A program made the position numbers and the translations under genes. A model generated the notes under the pieces. It had not been told where the DNA came from. It searched no databases and saw only the letters and a program-made list of their open reading frames with translations. Positions 1-8,047 of a stretch of DNA of 64,000 nucleotides are shown one piece after another. The stretch comes from Dehalobacter sp. DCM (lineage in GTDB: Bacteria > Bacillota > Desulfitobacteriia > Desulfitobacteriales > Syntrophobotulaceae): the NCBI RefSeq assembly GCF_024972775.1, contig NZ_CP092282.1:2659001-2723000 (forward strand). The letters run 5' to 3'. The stretch's first letter is position 1. Each line of letters starts with the position of its first letter.

Positions 1-437
1 AGTTCCCACGGCAGCAGAATAAGGACCCGATCCCGAGGTCCTACTAAATTACGCATCCCATAGTCAAAAAAGTCGATGGTCAGTTCCTGATCTTCTTTTG
101 TAAAAAACAGGCGTTTGGGGGCGCCTGTTGTACCCGAAGACTGCAAGCTAACAATCCGTTCAATCTCTCTCTGCGAGGTGCAGACAAAAGCATGCGGATT
201 TTCGGCTATATCCTGAGGAAAGGTAAACGGCAGTTCAGCAAACCGGACGAAGTCCGTGATTTTTCCCGGATCAATCATGGCTAAAGTTTTGCGGTAAAAC
301 GCACTTTTATCTTTGGCCAAGGTTATTGTTTTCTGCAATTGAGCAATTTGATAGCTGAAGATGGCATTTTTGCTCAACACACCGGGTTCCACTCCTATTT
401 TGCCGGCTATCCATTCATCTAAAGGCGTCTTTATCAC
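1..437 (-). CDS. AMP-dependent CoA ligase, N-terminal part (cut by window edge)
   Basis: This is the first ~145 residues of an acyl/aryl-CoA ligase of the phenylacetate-CoA ligase type; the rest lies outside the window. The reading frame is open from the edge to a GTG start preceded by AGAAGGTG; an in-frame TGA lies just upstream. The adenylate-forming P-loop motif SSGTTGAPKRLFFT is clear near residue 100. The ligase would activate a carboxylic acid with ATP and CoA. It is the last visible gene of the cluster that begins with the molybdenum aldehyde oxidoreductase, so the oxidoreductase product, or a cofactor precursor, is a possible substrate (inference). It resembles the Desulfovibrio DVU_1553-type ligase found in the same neighbourhood. 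The family call is firm; the substrate is unknown. Confidence 0.8.
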   Translation of the reverse strand, partial: MIKTPLDEWIAGKIGVEPGVLSKNAIFSYQIAQLQKTITLAKDKSAFYRKTLAMIDPGKITDFVRFAELPFTFPQDIAENPHAFVCTSQREIERIVSLQSSGTTGAPKRLFFTKEDQELTIDFFDYGMRNLVGPRDRVLILLPWE

Positions 438-525
438 GTTCGATCACACACCTTCTACATCCCTCTTTCCGTTGTCCTTGACTGGGCTGTTCAAAACAAA
501 TTGTATTCGTCCGAAAATGATGGTA

Positions 526-936
526 TTATTCTGCCGCCTCATCGTCATGATGCCCGCAGTCACATGTTTCTTGACTGTGATCGTGTGGAATCCATTCTTT
601 TCCATTATATTCGCGAATGATATCCAGTTCGTAGGCATCCATAAGCGCCAAAGCCTTTAATGCTGTATGACCGGCAGCAAAATAGCGGGTCACCTGCGCC
701 GCTGCTAGTGCTTCAAAAGCATCCTCTTCGATCGTGCCGGAAATCAGCGCCTCACAATCCTGTTCCAAGATCTTATTAACCATTGCCATCCCGTGCCCAT
801 TCGTACCTTCCGGATTTTCAAAAACCTCAAAGGACATATCATCTGTCTCGGAAACAAGCAGAAAAGCACTTGCCTCAAATGCTTCTGAGACAATGCTATC
901 CGGCATATTTCCATTTACTGCAACTGCAATTTTCAC
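526..936 (-). CDS. NifX/NifB-type iron-molybdenum cluster-binding domain protein
   Basis: The protein of about 136 aa begins MKIAVAVNGN, typical of the dinitrogenase iron-molybdenum cofactor (NifX/NifB C-terminal) fold, and keeps the family layout with a conserved AGH segment near residue 90. I choose the GTG start because the SD-like AAAGGA lies 8 nt upstream, whereas an ATG three codons earlier sits directly on it. The tail is rich in His and Cys (HDHSQETCDCGHHDDEAAE), which suggests metal binding. Members of this family carry Fe-S or Mo-Fe-S clusters during cofactor assembly. No nitrogenase gene is in view; the neighbours are molybdenum hydroxylase accessory genes, so a role in handling a metal cluster or Mo for that enzyme is likely but inferred. 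Confidence 0.75.
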   Translation of the reverse strand: MKIAVAVNGNMPDSIVSEAFEASAFLLVSETDDMSFEVFENPEGTNGHGMAMVNKILEQDCEALISGTIEEDAFEALAAAQVTRYFAAGHTALKALALMDAYELDIIREYNGKEWIPHDHSQETCDCGHHDDEAAE

Positions 937-1016
937 AAGCCTCATCCTTTCATCATGTGATAGAATATTCTACCCATAGTGAGATACGATATGGATTCTT
1001 CTTTCTTTACTAATGC

Positions 1017-2417
1017 TTATTTCCCGCGATACAGCGAACGACCGTCACGGCTGGTAAGGTTATAAGCGCAGAACGGGATTGCTTTCCCCTTAACGATAAC
1101 CGGAACACAGCAGTATTTTAAGCGTTCCAGATCTATATTTTCAGCATCCTGAAAGGTCATACACGTAATACTGAGACGGTAATTCCTTAGTCTGTCCAGC
1201 ATAGCATCCCAGCTGTCAGGTTCTTTTAACGGTTGCTTACCCGTATTTCCCGGACTGCAGTTAGCTGAACTATTCTGTATTTCCCATCGCTGAGCGACAA
1301 AATTCTGCGCTTTTATCACTGATGCCTGTTGATTATTTTCCGAACTGCAGCATGTATTCTTTTTGGGGGTGCACGAGGTCAGTTTACCGTCTTCGAAATA
1401 GACAAAATCGCCATGGAATGAGCATAATGCACTTTCGCAATCTGAAGGCGCAAAATCAGTCATTTTCAGCAGTCCGTCGGTCTGCTCTTCCAACGCCCGG
1501 AGTACCTCCGGCAGCGTGATCCGATCCCTGTCATCCGGAGGCTCAGGATACCTGCCAAAATAGCTGACCGGTTGAAAATGCACCCCGCGAATTACCGGCA
1601 TTCCTTTTAAGGCATAGCGCACAATCTCTCCGATCTGATCTGTATTAACCCCAGGTACGAGCGTCGGAACTAAAACCACCCCCAGATGGTTACGACCGCA
1701 ATTATCAATCGCTTTCTCTTTGAGGGCAAACAAATCTTTACCCCGTAAATCTCTGTATATTTCATCTTTCATACCGTCAAACTGAAGGAATACGGTTGAA
1801 AGTCCGGCATCCTTTAACGCTCTGACATACTCCGGATCTTCAGCCAAACGGATGCCGTTGGTATTCAATTGAAAAAATGTATACCCCAATTGCCGTGCTG
1901 CTGTAATGATTTCCGGTAAATCGTCACGTACCGTCGGTTCTCCGCCGGATAATTGAATATTGCATTTGCCTGTCGTATTCCAGATTATCCGCAACTGATC
2001 CACAATATCAGCCACGGGGGGATCTTTTGTAACATTATCTTCAGGTCCTTCACCCAGGCATCTACCGGCATCGGCAAAACAAATCGGGCAACGCAGATTA
2101 CAGCGTTCTGTCACTTCGATCTGACTGCAGCAGATCTGCTGACTATGACTGGGACATAACCCGCAGTCATAGGGACATCCCTTAGCTACTTCTGTCAGGG
2201 AAACCTTTGGGTATTCCGGTTCTTTCTCGCGATACCAGGTGAGATAGTCTGGTTTGCCCCGCCAAATTACTGACTGGAATTGGCCATGATCCGGACATGC
2301 CTTCCGGATATAAACGGAGTCACCGATTTTGAGCCGCTCAGCTTCGATTTGTCGTAAACATACAGGACAAACACTCGTCGTATATCCAATTACTTCACCG
2401 TTTGTTTTAAGCTGCAT
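1017..2417 (-). CDS. Radical SAM protein (TrsS-like)
   Basis: A 466-aa radical SAM enzyme. The [4Fe-4S]/SAM motif CxxxCxxC is C106-C110-C113 within ERCNLRCPICFA, followed by the GGEP motif (QLSGGEPTVRDD). Many other cysteines precede it: CPVC at 17-20, Cys41, the CPYDCGLC block at 81-88 and a Cys pair at 96-97. The C-terminal part is also Cys rich. The CPYDCGLCP block before the core is shared with the MJ0619-like and the TrsS (DVU_1554-like) families; some TrsS members are selenoproteins, but no in-frame TGA is present here, so this is a cysteine form. It sits among accessory genes for a molybdenum aldehyde oxidoreductase; the reaction is unknown. Three tandem 10-bp repeats containing AAAGGA precede the start codon. 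Confidence 0.85.
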   Translation of the reverse strand: MQLKTNGEVIGYTTSVCPVCLRQIEAERLKIGDSVYIRKACPDHGQFQSVIWRGKPDYLTWYREKEPEYPKVSLTEVAKGCPYDCGLCPSHSQQICCSQIEVTERCNLRCPICFADAGRCLGEGPEDNVTKDPPVADIVDQLRIIWNTTGKCNIQLSGGEPTVRDDLPEIITAARQLGYTFFQLNTNGIRLAEDPEYVRALKDAGLSTVFLQFDGMKDEIYRDLRGKDLFALKEKAIDNCGRNHLGVVLVPTLVPGVNTDQIGEIVRYALKGMPVIRGVHFQPVSYFGRYPEPPDDRDRITLPEVLRALEEQTDGLLKMTDFAPSDCESALCSFHGDFVYFEDGKLTSCTPKKNTCCSSENNQQASVIKAQNFVAQRWEIQNSSANCSPGNTGKQPLKEPDSWDAMLDRLRNYRLSITCMTFQDAENIDLERLKYCCVPVIVKGKAIPFCAYNLTSRDGRSLYRGK

Positions 2418-2424
2418 GATCCGT

Positions 2425-2462
2425 ACCGTTTCCTTTCGTTTCCTTTCGTTTCCTTTCGTTTG
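2425..2462 (-). repeat. Tandem 10-bp repeats carrying SD-like sequence upstream of the radical SAM gene
   Basis: On the plus strand the decamer TTTCCTTTCG occurs three times in a row. On the minus strand this gives repeated AAAGGAAACG units directly upstream of the radical SAM start codon, each unit offering an AAAGGA ribosome-binding core. The copy nearest the gene lies about 13 nt from the ATG. Such repeats can expand or contract by slippage. Confidence 0.8.
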
Positions 2463-2562
2463 TATCCTTTTCTTTGTTTCTTTTCCTTTTTGTTCAAATG
2501 CATTTCTAATCCATGTTTACATGGGTATATCTGCGCATCATATTCAATCTGGAATCTTTCGG

Positions 2563-2964
2563 CTATAACTTCAGACCGTTAATTTCCATAAGCTCCATCG
2601 CTTTATCATAGGTAGCCGCCAGGATATGGGGGCATTTTGTTGTACGGTTCATTGGATTCCCGTCCAGGATAGCCTGACAGGTAATATCGCCGTTGCTCTC
2701 TTCATACTCACTTTTAAACCATTCAACAACATCGGTTATGATGATCTTAGCATCTTCCGGTTGCAGCAACGCAATCAAGCAAGCGGTACTGGTTAGAATA
2801 CCGCAAACCATATCCGTTTGCATCCCGTCGCACAAACCGCGCATCGCCTGGATCAATTCCGGGTTATCTTCAAGCTGCGCATCCTCCATCCCCATTTTCA
2901 GCAAGATCTGACTGCAGCAGTATCCGTTTAATCGCAGTTCAAACAAACGTGAAAAATCTACCAT
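2563..2964 (-). CDS. C-GCAxxG-C-C family protein
   Basis: A 133-aa putative redox-active protein of the C_GCAxxG_C_C type. The N-terminal part carries the Cys pair in NGYCCSQILL, the centre has Cys residues in GLCDG, MVCGIL and STACLIAL, and later cysteines occur in DITCQAIL and TTKCPHIL, the spacing expected of the family. The GCAxxG block is modified (the Gly-Cys-Ala portion reads YCCSQ), which is usual for the DVU_1555-like subgroup. The function is unknown; the family is thought to bind metal clusters. SD AAGGA lies about 12 nt upstream. The gene sits between the radical SAM and xdhC genes on the same strand, consistent with one transcription unit. Confidence 0.7.
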   Translation of the reverse strand: MVDFSRLFELRLNGYCCSQILLKMGMEDAQLEDNPELIQAMRGLCDGMQTDMVCGILTSTACLIALLQPEDAKIIITDVVEWFKSEYEESNGDITCQAILDGNPMNRTTKCPHILAATYDKAMELMEINGLKL

Positions 2965-3034
2965 CGCGGATTATATCCTTTCTTAGAGAATGAATATTAC
3001 AATTATTCCAGACAAATTAGAAAGTATAAGCAAA

Positions 3035-4114
3035 CTAAAGAGCTTCGATCAACACATCCATAATACCGCCGCAGACCATGCCTTCATCCTCGGCCACCGA
3101 GCCTGTCATATCGACCCGCTGGATCCGGTATCCGCCGTCCAGAATAATATCCCGTGCCGTATGGATAACAGCTCCTTCACTGCAGCCGCCGCCGATGCTG
3201 CCCAGTATTCTTCCGTCACGCCATACCAGCATTTTGGCACCGGCTTTTCGCGGGACGGAACCCTTAGTAGCGATGATGGTGACAATGGCTTTTTGGTCCT
3301 GTCGGTCCATACTCAATTCATCAATCACATCCCGATCAAATTCGGTCCAGTTGATTTTGGCGGATTCCCGTCCCAGCCGTGGGTTCTCCAATCGGCGATA
3401 GCTGATTACCTGTCCCAGAATTGAAATTGCAATTTCTTCGGGAGTAACGGCTCCAATTTCCAAACCGATCGGGGTATTTACTTTTTCAATCATTTCTCTC
3501 GCGGAACCTTCACTGATCAGTTGCTCTTTCACACCCTGAACCCGCCGTCGTGACCCAATCATCCCGGCATACGCCCATTGCCTTTTTGCTATTTCTCTTA
3601 GACAGACGCTATCATAACGGTGCCCTCGTGTTACGATTACAACGTAGGTAAAGCGATTGAATTTAAGATGTTCAAAACATGTTTCAAAGCTTTCACAGAG
3701 GACCTGATCGGCTTCAGGGAAACGCTGCTTATTGGCAAACGATAATCTGTCATCCACTACCGTGACTGAAAAACCCAGTCGCGATCCAAATTCGCATAAC
3801 GGTTTGGCAATATGGCCGCCGCCAAAAATAATCAAACCTGGTTCAGGAAAGAAGGGTTCAATAACCACAGTATTTTGATCCGGTGCCTGTCCTGTAATTA
3901 CCTGCAGTTCACCCGTATCTAAAGCGATCCGGATCGCTTCCCTGATCTTCGGGTCTATCGTCTTCTGAAGATCAGCCTGCTCCAAGCTATCCTCCGTATA
4001 AAATTGTTTTACCGAAATGCATTTGTCTTCGCTGCTGCCTGTGGTAAGTGTTGTTACCATGAACACCTTTTTCCCTTTATTCAGCGCGTTATTGATCTGA
4101 CGATAAATATCCAT
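3035..4114 (-). CDS. XdhC/CoxI family molybdenum hydroxylase maturation protein
   Basis: XdhC proteins bind molybdopterin and deliver the sulfurated cofactor to xanthine-dehydrogenase-type enzymes. In this 359-aa protein a Rossmann-like XdhC_C domain comes first (IIFGGGHIAKPL near residues 95-105, VVDDR, GMIGSRRR), and the XdhC_CoxI domain comes last (KGSVPRKAGAKMLVW near 284-298, GSIGGGCSEGAV at 305-316, GMVCGG at 345-350). The usual order is the reverse. The N-terminal 85 residues may be a decayed first CoxI domain. The target is presumably the aldehyde oxidoreductase at the head of the cluster. The start ATG has GGAAGGA upstream. Confidence 0.9.
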   Translation of the reverse strand: MDIYRQINNALNKGKKVFMVTTLTTGSSEDKCISVKQFYTEDSLEQADLQKTIDPKIREAIRIALDTGELQVITGQAPDQNTVVIEPFFPEPGLIIFGGGHIAKPLCEFGSRLGFSVTVVDDRLSFANKQRFPEADQVLCESFETCFEHLKFNRFTYVVIVTRGHRYDSVCLREIAKRQWAYAGMIGSRRRVQGVKEQLISEGSAREMIEKVNTPIGLEIGAVTPEEIAISILGQVISYRRLENPRLGRESAKINWTEFDRDVIDELSMDRQDQKAIVTIIATKGSVPRKAGAKMLVWRDGRILGSIGGGCSEGAVIHTARDIILDGGYRIQRVDMTGSVAEDEGMVCGGIMDVLIEAL

Positions 4115-4169
4115 AAGAGACCATCCTTCCGTTTACCTTAATCCTGTACTTTGGCCTGCAAAAAAGAAA

Positions 4170-4787
4170 TCAGGACGTAGGATCATCGTATCGTTGGTTA
4201 ATTTCCAGGATCTGATAGCTGCCTGAACTTACCCGGATAAGACTCACACCGGCATAATTTTGTTCGATAATAAATAGCTGCTGCAGCGGCAGTGCCATTA
4301 AATGACAGAGAATGACACGGTTGACCCCGGCATGGGCGACGATTGCCAGATTACCATCCGTATTCTTGACAACATCAAGGAATGCAGGCAGCACTCGGCG
4401 CTGAAGGTCTGATAAGCTTTCTCCTTCGGGTGGCTGAAAATTGGCTAAATCATTGCCTCTGCGGCAGTAATCGTCCGGATAAGCTTCTCTGATTTCCTGA
4501 TGGCTTTTGCCCTCCCACTTGCCCATATTAATTTCCCGGAAAGCGTCAATCATGTGGTGTGAACAAAGGGACTTTGCCGCGACGATGGCAGCTGTCTGTT
4601 CCGCTCTGTGCAGATCGCTGGAAAAAACGGTCTGGAGTTGTTTCGCTTTCAATGCCTCGGCCAACCTTTCGGCCTGCTCCCTGCCGGCAAGACTCAGATC
4701 CGGATCGGATTGCCCCCCCAGATAACGTTTTTGATCATCAATTCGTAACGGCTCAGCATGTCTGATTAGGAAAATCATTTTCTCCAT
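4170..4787 (-). CDS. Histidine phosphatase family protein
   Basis: A 205-aa protein of the phosphoglycerate mutase-like/CobC group. The catalytic RHAE motif is at the N-terminus (FLIRHAEP), followed by the SDLHRAEQTA block, an acidic NMGKWEG segment and the second catalytic histidine in IVAHAGVNR. Relatives include alpha-ribazole phosphatase (CobC) and broad phosphomonoesterases, so the substrate cannot be read from sequence. Its place between the xdhC and NTP-transferase genes suggests a phosphorylated intermediate in molybdopterin-cofactor or related cofactor handling, which is an inference. Confidence 0.85.
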   Translation of the reverse strand: MEKMIFLIRHAEPLRIDDQKRYLGGQSDPDLSLAGREQAERLAEALKAKQLQTVFSSDLHRAEQTAAIVAAKSLCSHHMIDAFREINMGKWEGKSHQEIREAYPDDYCRRGNDLANFQPPEGESLSDLQRRVLPAFLDVVKNTDGNLAIVAHAGVNRVILCHLMALPLQQLFIIEQNYAGVSLIRVSSGSYQILEINQRYDDPTS

Positions 4788-4858
4788 ATGGCAACTCCAC
4801 GGTTCTTCTATCCATCTTTACTTTTTATCCATCTTTTCTTTTTATAGCTCTTTAATTT

Positions 4859-5992
4859 TTATCTCGCTTTACTTGCGGTAAGGGATAATTCGGATAAAAT
4901 AGCGTTCAGTTTTTTCCCAAGTTTCTGTTCGACGTTTTGTTTGATTGTCTCCGCTTGCCCAATCCGTTTGCGGATAATGTCCTGTACTTCTTGTTCTTTG
5001 TATTTGTCCATACGTAGCGTTAAGCGTTCCTCCAACGGCACAAAGTGATCCCCCGAGATTATTTTATCGGCCAGATAAAGAATGGTCCGCTCGTTAATTT
5101 CTTGCAAACTTTCGGGTTCAAGCTCCATATGCGTGCCGATGAGATCTGCGATCTCAGGATAGCCCAGAGAAACGATAATATCCCGACCCTTCATCGCATG
5201 GTTCTTTTCTCCTTTGGCTACATCGTGCAGCATAGCCGCTGCCATAATCACTCCTAAATGTAATCGCATTCCGCTGCTGTTTAAATACTCGGAAAGCGTT
5301 TCCGCTGCCCGGGTGACCGCAAGGATATGGGCCAGAACTTTCTCCTGGGGCTGATATTTCTGCAGGATAGCCAGACACTCCTCACGGGTTGGAAAAAAAG
5401 GCATTTCCCCGCGAATCAAATTCAAATAATCCGTCTCCGTATCGATGTCTATAAGGATGCCTTCATCGTCAACCGCAACATCACGTGTCTCTTTTCCCAA
5501 TGCCGTCAGCAGGGTCTGAAGACCACCTTTAGGCTCGCCGCTTAGAATTGCATCTTTGAACCCTGTCGTTATCAATGGCGGATGCCCTCTTTTCCCGTTA
5601 TAAACAGGATAGATCACATCACACGGTTTTTCGGCATTGTTTTGTAATAATTTAAGCACCGTATCCGGCTTAACAGCGGCGTAATCAACCGGTAGAAAGA
5701 AAAATGCTTCTGTAGCATCATCCAGGGTTCTAACGCCCTGTTGGACAGAAGTGTACATTCCACCGTGATATTTGTCATTGATAATTGCTTTGACGCCCAA
5801 ACGGTCAAGAACCGGAAGAAGCAGATGTGCTTTGTGCCCTATGATGACCCGAATATCCTCAATGCCTGCCTCTCTAAAGGTTGCGATCGTATTCTCAATA
5901 ACCAGAGATGAGCCGATCGGCAATAACGGCTTATATAAGCCCATGCGTGAAGAATAACCGGCAGCCGGTATAATCGCAGCAATTTTACGCAA
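4859..5992 (-). CDS. MobA-like nucleotidyltransferase fused to an HD domain
   Basis: The N-terminal part is a MobA/MocA-like NTP transferase (IIPAAGYSSRMG, then KPLLPIG, then LPVDYA), as used to convert molybdopterin to a dinucleotide cofactor. From about residue 215 an HD-type metal-dependent phosphohydrolase-like domain follows (MLHDVAKG, then GTHMELE). This fusion matches the DVU_1551-type proteins. I favour a TTG start at 5992 that overlaps the TAA of the preceding methyltransferase gene (ATTGCGTAA), with GGGG upstream, because a longer ATG version (to 6028) would overlap that gene by 44 nt and add a non-conserved extension. The HD part could remove or recycle a nucleotide; that is speculation. 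Confidence 0.85.
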   Translation of the reverse strand: MRKIAAIIPAAGYSSRMGLYKPLLPIGSSLVIENTIATFREAGIEDIRVIIGHKAHLLLPVLDRLGVKAIINDKYHGGMYTSVQQGVRTLDDATEAFFFLPVDYAAVKPDTVLKLLQNNAEKPCDVIYPVYNGKRGHPPLITTGFKDAILSGEPKGGLQTLLTALGKETRDVAVDDEGILIDIDTETDYLNLIRGEMPFFPTREECLAILQKYQPQEKVLAHILAVTRAAETLSEYLNSSGMRLHLGVIMAAAMLHDVAKGEKNHAMKGRDIIVSLGYPEIADLIGTHMELEPESLQEINERTILYLADKIISGDHFVPLEERLTLRMDKYKEQEVQDIIRKRIGQAETIKQNVEQKLGKKLNAILSELSLTASKAR

Positions 5993-6752
5993 TGGAATCA
6001 ACCCCGTTCCTTGAGTTTTTCTTGGCAATTAACAGATAATATCCCAGTCTGAGATCTTGAGGCAATTCCGTACAGCGACTCTGACAGCCTTGACAGGCAT
6101 TTTTCCAGAATTCTGTCAGAGATCCGTATTTAAAAATAATTTCAGCGCTAAGTTGTTTTAATTTATCGGTATGATCTTCCCAGAGGATCACGTCATACCC
6201 CGCGACTGTCAAGAACATGATGATTGTTTCTTTTTTCATTAATCCGCTCGGTACCGTAGGCGCCGATTCGATTTCGTTTTGTCTGCTGCCCATGCCTTCT
6301 GCAGGCCCTGGCATCGATCGCAGATAGAGATCACTCACAATCAGCCAGCCGTCACTTTTCAACACGCGGGAAAATTCCTGCAATGCCTGGCCAAGATCAG
6401 AGAAATCTGACAGACTGCATTCCGCAAGGAGCGCATCCATACTGTTTTTTGCAAAGGAAACGCTTTCCGCACAGCCTTTTTTTATTGGAAGCCACGCACA
6501 ACGGCGAATTCCCAATTCGAGCATCCTGTCCGATGGATCGATACCGACGGCTGCAAGTTGGTATTTTTTGATTAAATATTCAACACTTGCACCGGTGCCA
6601 CAACCAACATCCAAGAGATGACTGCCTGCTTTTAATCCGCAAAAATTAATGGCCTGGTCAGTCAAGCGATAACCGCCCGGTCTGACGGTTTCTCCGGTCA
6701 CCACCCGCAATGCTTCACACTTCGCTTGGCCGATGCCCATTAATTCAGGCAT
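5985..6752 (-). CDS. SAM-dependent methyltransferase (DVU_1556-like)
   Basis: A class I methyltransferase of about 255 aa with motif I LLDVGCGTGASV, motif II acidic residue in VGIDPSDRMLELG and a later LAECSLSD segment. The N-terminus (CEALRVVTGETVRPGGYRL) precedes the Rossmann fold. A cluster of cysteines near the end (CQGCQSRC) is unusual for small-molecule methyltransferases and may bind a metal. The ATG at 6752 is preferred because GGAGG lies 8 nt upstream. The substrate is unknown; association with the radical SAM and Moco genes recalls the TrsM family that travels with TrsS. Confidence 0.85.
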   Translation of the reverse strand: MPELMGIGQAKCEALRVVTGETVRPGGYRLTDQAINFCGLKAGSHLLDVGCGTGASVEYLIKKYQLAAVGIDPSDRMLELGIRRCAWLPIKKGCAESVSFAKNSMDALLAECSLSDFSDLGQALQEFSRVLKSDGWLIVSDLYLRSMPGPAEGMGSRQNEIESAPTVPSGLMKKETIIMFLTVAGYDVILWEDHTDKLKQLSAEIIFKYGSLTEFWKNACQGCQSRCTELPQDLRLGYYLLIAKKNSRNGVDSIA

Positions 6753-6792
6753 TATAAGTTCCTCCAAATTAACTTTGGTTTTACTGCGCGAA

Positions 6793-7812
6793 TCACTTAC
6801 CGAAACCGCAATCCGGATAAGTACACTCCGGGCAGCTCAGACACATACTGCCATGTCCTAATTTAATAATTTCGTCTCGTGTGATGATTTCTCCTGCCAG
6901 TACTCTTGGAAAGATTAAATCAAAGATACTGGTACGACTGTACATGACACACCCCGGTAATCCCATGACCGGAATATCCCCAATATAGGCCATCATAAAC
7001 ATGGCTCCGGGTAAAACCGGTGCGCCATAAGTCACGACTCTTCCCCCCGCCTGACGAATGCCTTCCGGTGTGACATCATCCGGATCAACTGACATCCCGC
7101 CGGTGGTTAAGATCAAATCTGCTCCTTGGGTAACCATGCTCTGAATCGCGCTGACGATCATCGCCACTGAATCGGAGACAATGACTTGCTTAAGGACAGT
7201 ACTGCCAACTTCTTCAACTTTTTTGCGCAATACCGGCCCAAATGCATCTTTGATCCGCCCTTCATACACTTCACTGCCCGTGGTGATGATGCCGACTTTA
7301 AATGTTTGATACGGCTTGATTTCAATTACCGGAAAATTGTGACGTGCCGAATCTTCCAGATCTTTGATTAGTGTATTTTCGATTACTAACGGGATGATCC
7401 GCGTCCCGGCAACGACTTTTCCTGCTGTGACCCTCTGATTTGTATGCAAACAGGAGAGGATCGTCCCTTGAAAAGTATTCACCGCATCGAGTCCTTGCAG
7501 ATTGACTTTGAGTAAGCCGTCAATTTCTGAAGACAGCTCCACTTTACCTTCTCTGGGTACCGATAGCTTTAGACCGTTGCCTGCAACTGCCTTGGCAATC
7601 CGCAGTGCCGCCTCGTCTTCATGAATGAAGCCGTCGGCTAGATCCCAGACAAAAATGTTCTTCTTACCCATATTCAACAGGTGCGGAATATCTTCTTTCT
7701 TTATGATATGTCCTTTCCTGAATCGCACGCCTTTGAATTTGCCAGGCACAATTTGCGTCAGATCATGACCAAGAACCATTCCTTCAGCTGCTTCTACCGC
7801 AACCGTTTTCAT
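6793..7812 (-). CDS. Molybdopterin-binding protein (MoaB/MoeA/CinA-type domain)
   Basis: The central and C-terminal portion is a MoCF_biosynth domain: VGIITTGSEVYEGRIKD, then ILTTGGMSVDPDDVTPEG. The N-terminal ~170 residues form a separate region starting MKTVAVEAAEGMVLGHDL, typical of clostridial molybdopterin-binding proteins next to molybdenum hydroxylases. The tail has a four-cysteine signature (CLSCPECTYPDC) that could bind Fe-S or zinc. The ATG at 7812 is chosen because it has AGGAGGGG upstream; a longer in-frame reading would overlap the preceding gene. Its role is probably to hold or modify molybdopterin for the aldehyde oxidoreductase. Confidence 0.88.
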   Translation of the reverse strand: MKTVAVEAAEGMVLGHDLTQIVPGKFKGVRFRKGHIIKKEDIPHLLNMGKKNIFVWDLADGFIHEDEAALRIAKAVAGNGLKLSVPREGKVELSSEIDGLLKVNLQGLDAVNTFQGTILSCLHTNQRVTAGKVVAGTRIIPLVIENTLIKDLEDSARHNFPVIEIKPYQTFKVGIITTGSEVYEGRIKDAFGPVLRKKVEEVGSTVLKQVIVSDSVAMIVSAIQSMVTQGADLILTTGGMSVDPDDVTPEGIRQAGGRVVTYGAPVLPGAMFMMAYIGDIPVMGLPGCVMYSRTSIFDLIFPRVLAGEIITRDEIIKLGHGSMCLSCPECTYPDCGFGK

Positions 7813-7825
7813 GACATATCCCCTC

Positions 7826-8047
7826 CTACTTATCTTCCAACAACGTTTCAACTTCTTTAATTTTGCCTTTAACGATATCCTCAGAAATATAAACCTGTCC
7901 GCACACAGGACAGCGCGGTAGCGAAGCCTCAAAATTAAACCCCAAATAGGTAAAAGAGGTTTTTTGCTGTTCCATAGCCGCGTTGCATTTCAAGCATAGA
8001 AGATGGTTTTCTGCCGCTGATTCTTTTACTCTTTCTTGCTCACTCAT
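7826..8047 (-). CDS. Small double-CxxC protein (DVU_1557-like redox/zinc ribbon)
   Basis: A 73-aa protein with two CxxC pairs (C18/C21 and C46/C49) separated by a predicted beta segment, the pattern of a zinc ribbon or rubredoxin-like metal site. A short acidic helix follows (KIKEVETLLEDK). It overlaps the end of the upstream FAD/FeS gene by 8 nt, so the two are probably translationally coupled and may act together. It resembles the small redox proteins in the DVU_1551-1559 neighbourhood. Whether it carries electrons or only zinc cannot be told from sequence. Confidence 0.75.
   Translation of the reverse strand: MSEQERVKESAAENHLLCLKCNAAMEQQKTSFTYLGFNFEASLPRCPVCGQVYISEDIVKGKIKEVETLLEDK

Noticed and set aside
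1017-2417. Selenocysteine in the radical SAM protein, as in some TrsS relatives
   Set aside because: No in-frame TGA occurs; the frame is continuous and cysteines occupy the relevant positions.
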